Source: Actinobacillus sp. (lineage in GTDB: Bacteria; Pseudomonadota; Gammaproteobacteria; Enterobacterales; Pasteurellaceae). Taken from it: a stretch of DNA of 26,788 nt. Each line of letters begins with the position of its first letter. Position 1 is the first letter of the stretch. Under the pieces are notes generated by a model. It searched no databases and was not told the DNA's origin. It worked only from the letters and a program-made list of their open reading frames with translations. The translations under genes were made by a program, and so were the position numbers. The DNA lies in the NCBI GenBank assembly GCA_020026075.1, contig JAHHQZ010000023.1, positions 1-26,788 of the forward strand. Reading direction: 5' to 3'. Of this stretch, positions 1-8,765 are shown one piece after another.

Positions 1-25
1 ATACAGAGCCCAGTCCTTAAATTAA
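1..25 (+). CDS. C-terminal end of an IS transposase OrfB (partial)
   Basis: Read from base 2, the sequence encodes YRAQSLN followed by TAA at 23-25. Transposases of the IS150 group of the IS3 family commonly end in a tail of the type SPVxYRxQS, located just before the right inverted repeat, and that is the arrangement seen here. Only seven residues are visible, so catalytic residues cannot be checked. The same tail is encoded on the minus strand at the other end of the window. Confidence 0.6.
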
Positions 26-53
26 TTTAGTCTAAGTTTTTGGGGTCAGGTCA
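1..53 (+). mobile_element. Right tip of an IS3-family-like insertion sequence (truncated by window start)
   Basis: The 53 bases are the exact reverse complement of 26735-26787, and identity stops at a CA dinucleotide (TG on the other strand), which is how IS3-family elements end. The inner part encodes the last residues of a transposase and the outer part reads GGGGTCAGGTCA, the terminal inverted repeat. The element body lies outside the window to the left. Family assignment is inferred from the tip and the short transposase tail. Confidence 0.75.
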
Positions 54-82
54 AGCTCGGCGTTTTTATGTTTAAGCGGTAA

Positions 83-1741
83 TTATAAGAATGACCAAAG
101 CAAAATAGCGAGCAGTTGCGGTGAGATAATCCGCAAGAACATCACCAGCGGATACACGGTCGCATATGCCAATGCAGCGGCACCGCTATCTTCTTTAATG
201 GCATTCGCAAACGCAAGCGCTGGCGGATCCGTCATTGAACCAGCGAGTAATCCGCAAATGGATAAATAATTCATCCGCACATATAAGCGTGCGATCACAC
301 CAACAGTAATGAGAGGCAACGCCGTAATAATTAAGCCATACCCCATCCATTCAAGCCCTGCACCGTTAATCAACGTTTCCACAAAGTTACCGCCTGACTT
401 TAAGCCGACCACAGCCAAAAACAGCACGATACCAATTTCTCGCAATGCCAAGTTCGCACTCGGAGGCATAAACCAATACAGTTTACCAATACTGCCGATT
501 CGAGAAAGAATCAGCGCCACCACCAAAGGTCCACCAGCTAAGCCTAATTTTAACGCCACAGGAAATCCTGGAATGTGGAACGGAATTGAACCAACTAACA
601 CACCCAAGCCAATCCCAATAAATACTGGCAACATTTGCACTTGTTGCAACTTTTGCTGTGCGTTTCCTAAAAGTGATGCCACTTTGTTGATCACATCGCT
701 TTGCCCAACGATGTGTAGCACATCACCAAACTGCAAGCTGGTGTTGGAGGTTGGCACAAGTTCAATCCCCGCACGATTTAAACGTGCAATAACTACGCCG
801 TATTTTTCGTGAATACCAAGATTGCGAATTTTCTTGCCTAGTACTTCCTCATTCGTTACGACCACACGCTCGGAATGCAAATAGCCTGTAAATTGCTTAC
901 GAGAAACTTCCACCACGTCGCCTACAATGAGCTGCATTTTTTTCAAATCTTCACTTTCGCCCACCAAATGCAGCACGTCATCAAGCAAAATTTGCGTATC
1001 CGCTTTTGGTACCATAATCTCATCGCCACGTTTTAAGCGAGAACAGATCACTTCATCACCTTCAAAACCCGGAATATCACGCAACACCAAGCCATCTAAA
1101 TTATGGTTGGTCACCTGAACATTTAAGGTATCCAGCGTAGATTTATCCTGCCCGCTACTTTGTTGGAAACGGTGTGCCTCATCATCTACTTTAATGCGGA
1201 AAAACAAACGAATAAACCACATTGACAGCAAAATACCGCAAATCCCAAACGGATAAGCCATTGCATACGCCATTCCCATTTTACCAGTAACGCCTGTAAA
1301 GCCTAGCTCGCTTAGAATTTGCTGCCCAGCACCGAGCGATGGCGTGTTGGTTACCGCTCCTGAGTACACCCCGAGAATCACTTCCAGTGGCACTTGCAAT
1401 GCTTTATTAAAGAAAATAACCAAAACGGCACCAATCACAACGATCAGTGCTGCTAACACATTCAGTTTAAGTCCCGATTCACGCAACGATGCGAAAAAAC
1501 CAGGTCCCACCTGAATCCCAATGGTGTACACAAATAATATCAACCCAAATTCTTGGATAAAATGCATTGTGTGCATATCTAAATGCACTTGGTATTGGTT
1601 AGTAAAGTGAGCCACGATGATCCCACCAAACAGCACCCCACCAATGCCAAGCCCTACGCCTTTTACTTTCCAGCTCCCCATCCACAAGCCAATAATGGCG
1701 GCAAGGGCGAGCAAACTTACCGTAACTGCAATTTCACTCAT
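83..1741 (-). CDS. yidE: YidE-type putative transporter (AspT/YidE/YbjL family)
   Basis: A 552-residue inner-membrane protein, nearly the length of E. coli YidE. It has two hydrophobic halves, roughly residues 5-185 and 375-552, each with several membrane segments. This matches the duplicated AspT/YidE/YbjL antiporter domain. Between them (about 205-370) lie two soluble modules resembling TrkA-C/RCK_C domains, which bind ligands in related transporters. AspT exchanges aspartate for alanine, but the substrate of YidE-type proteins is not established, so none is claimed. The start is ATG at 1741 behind GAGGT. The stop is only 29 bases from the IS tip at 1-53, so any native terminator and downstream neighbour have been displaced by the insertion. 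The gene is monocistronic here and diverges from the adhesin gene. Confidence 0.88.
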   Translation of the reverse strand: MSEIAVTVSLLALAAIIGLWMGSWKVKGVGLGIGGVLFGGIIVAHFTNQYQVHLDMHTMHFIQEFGLILFVYTIGIQVGPGFFASLRESGLKLNVLAALIVVIGAVLVIFFNKALQVPLEVILGVYSGAVTNTPSLGAGQQILSELGFTGVTGKMGMAYAMAYPFGICGILLSMWFIRLFFRIKVDDEAHRFQQSSGQDKSTLDTLNVQVTNHNLDGLVLRDIPGFEGDEVICSRLKRGDEIMVPKADTQILLDDVLHLVGESEDLKKMQLIVGDVVEVSRKQFTGYLHSERVVVTNEEVLGKKIRNLGIHEKYGVVIARLNRAGIELVPTSNTSLQFGDVLHIVGQSDVINKVASLLGNAQQKLQQVQMLPVFIGIGLGVLVGSIPFHIPGFPVALKLGLAGGPLVVALILSRIGSIGKLYWFMPPSANLALREIGIVLFLAVVGLKSGGNFVETLINGAGLEWMGYGLIITALPLITVGVIARLYVRMNYLSICGLLAGSMTDPPALAFANAIKEDSGAAALAYATVYPLVMFLRIISPQLLAILLWSFL

Positions 1742-1961
1742 AACGACCTCAATCTAAAAAACGCCCAAATTATAGCAAATCCACCTAAAAAATGCGGAAA
1801 AAAATAGCGAAATTCGTCTATTTGTTACGAACCTTAGAAAAATATAAAAATTTTGTAACGAAAGAACAACGAAGTTTTTAATGAAGAACCTGACTGGAAT
1901 AATTACAAAGATTTTTGCAACATTTCGACAAATAGATCTTCATTAATAGGTATACAATAAC

Positions 1962-1967
1962 TATAAT
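1962..1967 (+). promoter_or_regulatory. Putative -10 box of the adhesin gene
   Basis: TATAAT, a perfect -10 hexamer, lies 36 bases before the adhesin ATG at 2004. The best-placed -35 candidate (TTCATT, 1939-1944, 17-base spacer) is weak. A ribosome-binding site GAGGA sits at 1992-1996. The surrounding 1742-2003 intergenic stretch is very AT-rich, and I saw no other clear signal in it. Confidence 0.5.
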
Positions 1968-2003
1968 ACAACATTTAACATCATAAATTATGAGGACATT
2001 ACA

Positions 2004-3423
2004 ATGATAAAATACATAACAAAACCTACATTGCACATAACTTTAATTGCCACAATGGCAAGTACTGCAGTTATAGCACAAACGACAAATAATGGGTTAA
2101 TAAAAAGTGAGGGAACAAATCTTAGTATTGGTGAAGGGGCGTCCACAAACAACAATGGTACTTACTCTACTGCCATTGGAAATGGAAGTAACACCAATGG
2201 TCATTCTGCATTAGCATTAGGAACACAAGCCTCAGCCTCAGGTAACAATACAGTTGTCGTTAAGTAAGGTTACTGAAAACTCGACTGTTGGTATTGGTGC
2301 AAACGTAGAAGTTACAGGTAGTGGTGCTACCGCTATTGGTTCAAATACAAAGGCTAGTAATACCAGTTCCGTATCCATAGGTTTCCAAGCTAATTCATCA
2401 GGAGACAGTGCAATAGCCATTGGCGGAGAAAGCAATAGTAGTGGTGACCAATCGATCGCACTCGGCAATAGTGCGACTGCAACTAAATATGGCAGCATTG
2501 CTATTGGTACAGGATCGATTGCTGAGCGTGAGGCTTATGTAACAGGATTTAAACCAACAGGGATAAGCGATAAAACAGATATTGATGAAAAAGCCTTTAC
2601 ATCAACGGCTGCGGAAATGTCTATTGGTAAAGATGGCACCATTCGACAAATTACCCACGTTTCAGCAGGTTCAAAAGATACCGATGCCGTCAACGTGGCA
2701 CAGCTTAAATCTCTTATTAACCTTGGAATGAAATTTAATGCAGATAAAGGCGTAGCACAAAATAATAAATTAGGCAGCCAGATTAATATCCAAGGAGATC
2801 ATAAAAACATCCACACTACAATTTCCCAAGATAACCAAGGGAACAGCACGATACAGGTTCAGCTCAACCCAAAACTTACTGTCGACACCGTACAGGCTAA
2901 TCAGAGTATTCACGTCGGCACACCGCAAAATGGTACCGTTATAAATAGCGATGGAATAAGTATTCACAATGGTCCGAGCCTCACAAATAAAGGATTAAAT
3001 AATGGCGATAAGCAAATTACCCACGTTGCAAGCGGATTGGGTGATCGTCAATTATCCGAAGTGACTGGCGATGCACTAAATAATGCCGTCAATGTTGGCG
3101 ACTTGCAAAAAGCATTTAAACAGTTGCCTTTTGATCAAAAAATCAATCAAGTTAAAAATGATCTTGATGCTAAAATTCACGATATGGGGAAAAAAGCCAA
3201 TGCAGGCATTGCAGCTTCGATGGCAATGGCTAATCTACCGCAACCCTTCTCTGCGGGGAAAAGTATGATCGGGGCTTCTATAAGCCATTACCGCAATGAA
3301 CATGCTTTGTCGATTGGTGTTTCACGAATTTCCGATAACGGAAAATGGATAATCAAAACTTCAGTATCCGAAGATACTCAACATAATTTTGGTGCTGGAA
3401 TAAGTACTGGTTATCAATGGTAA
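2004..3423 (+). pseudogene. Trimeric autotransporter adhesin (YadA-like), split by a one-base frameshift
   Basis: The gene is in two frames. The first (2004-2267) encodes a signal peptide (residues 1-25, probable cut after AVIA) and YadA-like head repeats of the AIGxxS / ALGTxAxA type, then stops at TAA 2265-2267. The second (about 2254-3423) continues the head repeats, then has two stalk/neck motifs containing DAVNVAQLK and NAVNVGDLQ, a short coiled coil, and a C-terminal membrane anchor ending in GAGISTGYQW. Skipping one base near 2254-2258 joins them into a 472-residue protein, short but complete for the family. Total length is 473 codons plus one base, fitting a single insertion. The distal frame has no signal peptide, so no surface adhesin should be made unless the frame is restored. 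YadA-like proteins are outer-membrane homotrimers that bind host matrix. A sequencing error is possible. Confidence 0.85.
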
Positions 3424-3465
3424 AAGTAACATTATTTAAGTAAGAAACAAAAGTTAAATACTCTA

Positions 3466-3503
3466 TACCCCAAAAGTTTTATCCGACTTTTGGGGTAATT
3501 TAT
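3466..3503 (+). terminator. Rho-independent terminator of the adhesin gene
   Basis: A perfect 12-bp stem (TACCCCAAAAGT, 3466-3477, with its complement at 3486-3497) encloses an 8-base loop and is followed by a T-rich stretch. It lies 42 bases after the adhesin stop. Confidence 0.85.
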
Positions 3504-3573
3504 TTCTTATTTACTAGAAAAATTAAACTAGAATATTTACACCACATAATGGAATTAAAATCAATTTCTGGTT

Positions 3574-3585
3574 AAATATTCCAGC
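3574..3585. repeat. Possible half-copy of the intergenic palindrome
   Basis: AAATATTCCAGC matches one arm of the repeat family described at 5526, 12789 and 25933, but no matching second arm is present. It lies between the adhesin terminator and the end of the acyltransferase pseudogene. It may be a decayed copy or chance. Confidence 0.3.
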
Positions 3586-3620
3586 ATGGCTAATTAATGA
3601 TTAGGCTTCGTCTGGCTTAT

Positions 3621-5493
3621 TTAATCCTTAGGATATAATGCTTGCACCACGTTCATATTCAAAAAACGCCCTTTCTCACTGATTCGTTTTGCCAAAAGAT
3701 ATGAACCAAAATCATTTAAATGATCTTGATCTTTAAAGATATTCTTTCCATCAATAATATATTCTCCTTTATGTAGATAATTTAAAGGATTAATGAATGT
3801 TACATTCGGTATACCTGCCACCAGTTTTTCAATATGTGCATTGGTATGTTCCATAAAGTTTATGTCATGAACGGGCAATAAATACTGAGAGAATCCGTAT
3901 TTCTTTAATATCGTTTCACGTATTGCTGGACGATTTAATGTCCACACGTCGCCCATTACAATCACTTTTTTGTGTTTGGCTAAAAGCGTTACCATATCTC
4001 TAAAACGCTGATCAAATTTAGGATCTTTATACAATACTTTTAATGGTTCCGGTTGTTCATAACGTTCTTGATTATAGAAAGCCTCAATCACCACCACAGG
4101 AAAATTCTGTAAACGTTGCAAACATTGTGCTTTTCCAGTTGGCGTATCATTTTGCAAACAATCCACAAACAAGTGGCTGTCATTTTCAAAAATTTCTGCA
4201 CGCCAACCTTCCACATTTCCTAAATAATCAGCAAATTTCTTTAGGGATCCTGCGTGTGAATCACCAATAATCGCAACTTTTGCTTGTTTTGGCATTCCTA
4301 CAAAGTGGCTTTTATCCATATTAAATGTTGTCTGTTCAATGAGAGAATGCTCTCTAGGTTTAATAACCACTTGCTTCATTGTTAAATTAAAGCCAATTAA
4401 AAATAATGACGGCACAATGTACACATATAATAAGGCTTGTTTGAATGTTAGTTTTTTACGGCGTAATGGCTGTTCTAAACAATAATAACTTGCCACTGAA
4501 AAAACAATCGTCAAAACTAAAATTAACACCACTTCCTTTGGTGATAACGCGTATTGCCCTGTAATATAATGCACCATTGCAATAAATAGCCAATGAAATA
4601 AGTATAATGAATATGAAATCTTACCAATAAACACAATGGCTTTTGATGAAAACAAACTCGTTATACTATTTGGCTGTTGCATTCCATAAATTAAAATTAC
4701 CGTTAATGCACAAGGTACTAATAATGCAAATCCAGGCACAAATAGCATATCGCCACGATAAAATACTAAGCAAAGTATTAAGCCAATAAAGCTAAACCAA
4801 CTTAACCAAGCTGTAATTTTTTGATTGATTTTAGGTAATTTACTCAAAGCCAACAATGAGCCAAGTAGCAACTCAGGAAAACGTAAATTAGATAGATAAT
4901 AGGTGTTTTTTAATCCTATATGTTCATAAATGGTATTAGGTAATAAAGCCGTAATCAAAAAGAATATAAAGAGTGCAAATGCGGTATAAAATAAACTTTT
5001 TTGCTGTTTAAAATAGCGTAATGCAACATACAAAATAATTGGAAAGAATAAATAATACTGTTCTTCTACCGCTAATGACCAAATATGAACAATGGGATTT
5101 TCCCCTGAATTTAAATCCCAGTAACCTTGATGAGCAGATAAATAGAAATTAGATGAAAAAACAGTCGCTAATTCTATTGTTTTGCGTAGTAACTCGCTTT
5201 CTGAACGTATAAAAAATATTGTTGCAAAAATGGAGGCAAGGAAGAGGGTTGCAATAAAAACAGATAAATTCGCTGAATACGGCGGCGATAAAAATGATGA
5301 AAGGTAAATTTATTTTCTAACATTTCACGGCTAATAATTGACGTAATTAAATAGCCTGAAATCACAAAGAAAATATCAACGCCAAGAAAACCGCCAGTCA
5401 GCCACTGGCTATTTAAATGAAATAGGATAACGGAAAGTACGGCGATTCTGGACGATAACGAAAGGTTACATTAGATTGATTACTATTGTGCAT
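3621..5493 (-). pseudogene. Membrane O-acyltransferase with SGNH domain (OafA/OatA type), broken by two lesions
   Basis: Three frames together make one acyltransferase-3 protein of about 630 residues. From ATG at 5493 the first frame gives a normal N-terminus (MHNSNQSNVTFRYRP) but stops after 26 codons. The second frame (to about 5261) continues with AVLSVILFHL and GGFLGVDIFFVISGYL. The third (from about 5260) covers the remaining membrane segments and a periplasmic SGNH domain with GDSH and DQDHLND motifs. At about 5443-5446 the conserved DGLRA segment is missing, best explained by a 19-base deletion. At about 5261-5264 one base is missing (TATCTG where TATCCTG is expected). Intact relatives O-acetylate lipooligosaccharide or other cell-surface sugars from the inner membrane. 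The distal 470-codon frame has SGNH and half the membrane domain but lacks the catalytic N-terminus. The deletion makes sequencing error an unlikely full explanation. Confidence 0.85.
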
Positions 5494-5525
5494 TTTCAGC
5501 TCTCATAACAACTATTTTTTTATAA

Positions 5526-5566
5526 AAAAATTCCAGCCTAAGCCATAACGCTAGGCCGGAATTTTT
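5526..5566 (-). terminator. Palindromic repeat serving as the rraB terminator
   Basis: Arms at 5526-5540 and 5552-5566 form a 15-bp stem around an 11-base loop. On the minus strand the single non-Watson-Crick pair is a G-U wobble and the second arm ends in TTTTT. It begins 9 bases after the rraB stop, so it probably ends the aroK-aroB-dam-rraB transcript. The core TAGGCCGGAATTTTT/AAAAATTCCAGCCTA is shared with several other intergenic hairpins in the window. Confidence 0.8.
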
Positions 5567-5574
5567 CGCTAAAT

Positions 5575-5961
5575 TTAATCTTCAAATAAAACGGCATCGG
5601 TTTCTTCTTCGCCGTTTGGATCTTCAAAGTAAGTACCCCAGCCATCATAAGTGGCGTTGAATTTCTGTAACACAGGGATAATTTGCTTTTGCTGTTCGTC
5701 AATGATTTCTGGTTTCAGTGGCGATTCTGTTAATGCATCAAAGGCGTAAAACACTTGCCCTTCTTCATCAAACTCTTCGGCATCAGCCACTTCAAACCCC
5801 AGTTTGAACATTTCCACAGCAACTTTTTCAAGCTGTTCAAAATTATCGTGGGCGATGTGATGCTCAATAATATAAAGTGCATCAGGGTCGCTGCCGTCAT
5901 TGAGCAGTTCGGTGATAATTTCACGAGTTTCTAATTGCAATTCTGCATAATCTACTTGCAT
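5575..5961 (-). CDS. rraB: RraB, protein inhibitor of RNase E
   Basis: A 128-residue acidic protein that matches the RraB (formerly YjgD, DUF1260) family throughout. Recognisable segments are LNDGSDPDALYIIEHH near the N-terminus and the tail with GWGTYFEDPNG. E. coli RraB is about 138 residues; it binds the C-terminal scaffold of RNase E and slows degradation of a subset of mRNAs. The start is ATG at 5961 with a near-perfect AGGAGG at 5967-5972. This Shine-Dalgarno sequence overlaps the dam stop codon (5971-5973), so translation of the two genes is probably coupled. It is last in the aroK-aroB-dam-rraB cluster and is followed by a strong terminator. Confidence 0.92.
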   Translation of the reverse strand: MQVDYAELQLETREIITELLNDGSDPDALYIIEHHIAHDNFEQLEKVAVEMFKLGFEVADAEEFDEEGQVFYAFDALTESPLKPEIIDEQQKQIIPVLQKFNATYDGWGTYFEDPNGEEETDAVLFED

Positions 5962-5970
5962 AAAAGCCTC

Positions 5971-6864
5971 CTAAGGCGAATAAAAATAAGGGTTCCAAAT
6001 GGCGAGCAATTCCATTACTTGATTACGTTGCTCGGCAGATTGGCTAATGTGGCGGCGCACTTTAAAACGTTTAAATTTAGCACCTTGATAAATTCTTCGA
6101 GTAAAGGGCGTATCGTGGTTAGAAATAACAACTGGCGTATTATTTTTAGCAGCAGTTTTGGCGAGATCTGCCAAAAGCATTTGCTCAACATCACCAAATT
6201 TATTACTAGCGTACGTAGTAAAATTTGCCGTGGCACTCAATGGCACATAAGGGGGATCACAATAAATCACACAATGCTTTGTCATATTTTCAGCCATTAA
6301 AAAAGCTTGCGTAAAATCCCCACAAATAAATGTGGCACGCTGTGCTTTTTCGGCAAAATGCCGCAATTCTTTTTCAGGATAATACACCGTTTTATAACGC
6401 CCAAAAGGCACGTTAAACTGCCCTTTTAAATTGTAGCGGCATAATCCGTTGTAACCTAAGCGATTGAGATATAAGAAAATACAGGCACGCTCGAATAAAT
6501 CCGTAGAACGATTAAACCTTGTGCGTTGCTCGTAATAATAGGTTTCCGTATTAAATTGCGAATGTTCAAATAAGCGGCGGCTCGCTTGAATATAACGCTC
6601 GACATCTTGCTTAACAATGTTAAATAAATGAATAAGATCAGGGTTTATATCGAATAATAAATATTCGTCATAATCCGTATTCATAAACACCGCCCCTGAG
6701 CCAACAAAAGGCTCAATTAAGCAAGTGTTGCCATTACGTTGTTGATTAAATGGTAGAAAAGGGCTGATTTTCTCCATAATGCGAGTTTTTCCACCAGCCC
6801 ATTTAAGAAAGGGTTTATTCAGCGTTGTTTCATTCGATATTGCTGCATCACACACCTGCGGCAT
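5971..6864 (-). CDS. dam: DNA adenine methyltransferase (GATC)
   Basis: A 297-residue class alpha N6-adenine methyltransferase. The S-adenosylmethionine-binding segment FLKWAGGKTR lies at about residues 19-28, with EPFVGSGAVF just after (51-60), and the catalytic DPPY motif is at 203-206. Dam methylates adenine in GATC and so marks the old strand for mismatch repair, times initiation at oriC and influences some promoters. Its length is close to the E. coli (278) and Haemophilus (286) enzymes, with a slightly longer N-terminus. The gene starts 8 bases after the aroB stop, and its own stop overlaps the rraB ribosome-binding site. Its place behind aroK-aroB, as in many gammaproteobacteria, supports the housekeeping Dam rather than a restriction-linked methylase; no restriction gene is nearby. 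Confidence 0.95.
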   Translation of the reverse strand: MPQVCDAAISNETTLNKPFLKWAGGKTRIMEKISPFLPFNQQRNGNTCLIEPFVGSGAVFMNTDYDEYLLFDINPDLIHLFNIVKQDVERYIQASRRLFEHSQFNTETYYYEQRTRFNRSTDLFERACIFLYLNRLGYNGLCRYNLKGQFNVPFGRYKTVYYPEKELRHFAEKAQRATFICGDFTQAFLMAENMTKHCVIYCDPPYVPLSATANFTTYASNKFGDVEQMLLADLAKTAAKNNTPVVISNHDTPFTRRIYQGAKFKRFKVRRHISQSAEQRNQVMELLAIWNPYFYSP

Positions 6865-6872
6865 AACAAAAC

Positions 6873-7970
6873 CTATTGAGAAAAGGCACTGAGCGTAGCT
6901 TTAATAGCACTTTCAGGCACATCACTTGTCACATAGCTATGCCCAAGCGTTGAAATTAAAACAAGGCGAATTTTGCCTGCGAGATTTTTTTTATCACGCT
7001 GCATAAAGGTGAGAAATTGTTCAGCTGTCATTGCTTCAGGCGGCTGTACAGGCAAATTGGCACGCTGTAATAAGGTTTTAATACGTTGAAAATCTTGTGA
7101 TGTAACGCCTTTTTTCACGCCCTCTGCATTGCTTGCAGACAACGCCAATGCGAGCAACATTCCTGTTGCCACTGCCTCGCCGTGCAGCCAATTACCATAG
7201 CCTTGTTGGCTTTCAATGGCGTGCCCAAAAGTATGCCCAAAATTCAGCAACGCACGCTCGCCTTTTTCACGTTCATCACGTGCCACAATTTCTGCTTTTA
7301 ATTGACAACAACGAGCCACCGTTTGCTTTAAAGCGTCTGGGGATAATGCCCAAATCGCCTCAAAATGCGTTTCAAGCCACGCCAGAAATTCAGCATCCAA
7401 TGCGATACCGTATTTCAGCACTTCAGCAAAGCCTGCTGAAAATTCTCTTGGAGGCAAGGTTTGAAGCGTATTAATGTCAATAATCACCGCCTGTGGCTGG
7501 TAAAATGCACCGATCATATTTTTACCCAGTGGATGATTTACCGCAGTCTTACCACCAACAGAAGAATCCACTTGCGCAAGTAATGTGGTTGGAATTTGAA
7601 TAAAACGCACGCCACGCTGATAAGTAGCAGCAGCCAAGCCTGTAATATCGCCAATCACGCCACCACCTAAGGCAACCAACAAGCAATCTCGTCCATAATT
7701 TTCAGAAAGTAATGCTTGATAAATTTTGTCCAAATATTCCAGTGTCTTATATTGCTCGCCATCAGGCAGTAAGCAACTTCGCACCTTGCAGCCTAAACTT
7801 TCCAATGTGCCACGCACTGTTGGTAAATAATGGCTTGCCACTGTGGGATTGCTGACAATCATCACTTTATCCCCTGCTTTTACAGGCAATAAGCTCGGAT
7901 TATTCAATAAATTTTCACCAATGTAGATGGGATAATGCCCTTGTTGATGATTGACATTTATGGCAAGCAT
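6873..7970 (-). CDS. aroB: 3-dehydroquinate synthase
   Basis: A 365-residue enzyme of normal family length that converts DAHP to 3-dehydroquinate, the second step of the shikimate pathway, using NAD and a divalent metal. The NAD-binding region GGGVIGDITGLAAATYQRG is clear at about residues 104-122, followed by IPTTLLAQVDSSVGGK with the conserved lysine. The metal-ligand segment NFGHTFGHAIES is near residue 243, and HGEAVATGM follows. The ATG at 7970 sits 27 bases after the aroK stop. It forms one transcription unit with aroK upstream and dam-rraB downstream. Confidence 0.96.
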   Translation of the reverse strand: MLAINVNHQQGHYPIYIGENLLNNPSLLPVKAGDKVMIVSNPTVASHYLPTVRGTLESLGCKVRSCLLPDGEQYKTLEYLDKIYQALLSENYGRDCLLVALGGGVIGDITGLAAATYQRGVRFIQIPTTLLAQVDSSVGGKTAVNHPLGKNMIGAFYQPQAVIIDINTLQTLPPREFSAGFAEVLKYGIALDAEFLAWLETHFEAIWALSPDALKQTVARCCQLKAEIVARDEREKGERALLNFGHTFGHAIESQQGYGNWLHGEAVATGMLLALALSASNAEGVKKGVTSQDFQRIKTLLQRANLPVQPPEAMTAEQFLTFMQRDKKNLAGKIRLVLISTLGHSYVTSDVPESAIKATLSAFSQ

Positions 7971-7997
7971 TTGACTTCCTTGAATTCCTCTAAACCG

Positions 7998-8525
7998 TTA
8001 AGCAGAAATATCATTCATTAAATCTATGATATGTGTTGCCGTGGTTTTGGCGTTTTGATCTTCTGTGGTCAACGTAATGTCGGCGATTTCTTCATATAAC
8101 GGATTACGCACTTCCGCTAAATTTTCCAAAATAGTACGTACATCGCCTTCGCCTTGCAGTAGCGGACGTTTTTTATCACGCTGTGTACGTTCCACTTGTT
8201 TATCCACACTGGTTTTTAAATAAATCACTAAGCCACGTGCAGAAAGGTATTGGCGGTTTTCTTTCGCCAAAATGCTACCGCCACCTGTTGAAATCACCGT
8301 ACCTTGACGCTGGGTAAGTTCATCTAATAAGCGGGTTTCACGGCGGCGAAAACCCTCTTCACCTTCTAAGTCAAAGATCCAGTCAATATCCGCACCCGCT
8401 CGTGCTTCAATTTCCGCATCAGAGTCCACGAAATCCATATTTAGAAGTTGTGCAAGTTGTCGTCCAATCGTGCTTTTCCCCGCACCCATTGGGCCAATTA
8501 AAAAGATATTACGCTTTTCTGCCAT
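7998..8525 (-). CDS. aroK: Shikimate kinase I
   Basis: A 175-residue kinase that phosphorylates shikimate to shikimate 3-phosphate. The Walker A loop GPMGAGKST is at residues 11-19, the shikimate-binding VDSDAEIE segment follows at about 33-40, and the glycine-rich STGGGSI is near residue 79. Its length matches AroK (173-174 residues) rather than a fused enzyme. It is first in the aroK-aroB-dam-rraB cluster and starts from ATG at 8525 behind AAGGT. The 240-base divergent region shared with fabI presumably holds its promoter, but I found no convincing -35/-10 pair on the minus strand. Confidence 0.95.
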   Translation of the reverse strand: MAEKRNIFLIGPMGAGKSTIGRQLAQLLNMDFVDSDAEIEARAGADIDWIFDLEGEEGFRRRETRLLDELTQRQGTVISTGGGSILAKENRQYLSARGLVIYLKTSVDKQVERTQRDKKRPLLQGEGDVRTILENLAEVRNPLYEEIADITLTTEDQNAKTTATHIIDLMNDISA

Positions 8526-8701
8526 AATATTTACTTAACCTTAAATAAAAATAAATAACCTATAAAAATGCAAAAAACCGCATAAAACGGTCAATACAAA
8601 TCCCTTAAAAAATGGGATAAATTGTCGCAATTATTACTTAACATTTCAACCTTAAAAATTTATTTTTCGCTAATCTTGCGTTGCAACTGTACGCAGTATT
8701 A

Positions 8702-8730
8702 TTGGTTTTAACATCATTTTCGCTTATACT
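8702..8730 (+). promoter_or_regulatory. Putative fabI promoter
   Basis: TATACT at 8725-8730 is a good -10 box, with TTGGTT (8702-8707) at a 17-base spacing as a weak -35. It is 36 bases before the fabI ATG, and AGGA at 8756-8759 is the ribosome-binding site. Confidence 0.5.
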
Positions 8731-8765
8731 GTCGCTCATTTTTTTGAAAACTAATAGGATTTTTT

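Noticed and set aside
2241..2270. Programmed frameshift in the adhesin gene
   Set aside because: No slippery heptamer, stimulatory structure or slow-codon arrangement is apparent, and YadA-like genes are not known to use one. Mutation or error is simpler.
5971..6864. Restriction-modification system around the methylase gene
   Set aside because: The gene sits in the housekeeping aroK-aroB-dam cluster, and no restriction endonuclease candidate is present.
8526..8765. Small gene or RNA in the aroK-fabI intergenic region
   Set aside because: No open frame with a ribosome-binding site and only short imperfect hairpins; it is best read as a divergent promoter region.
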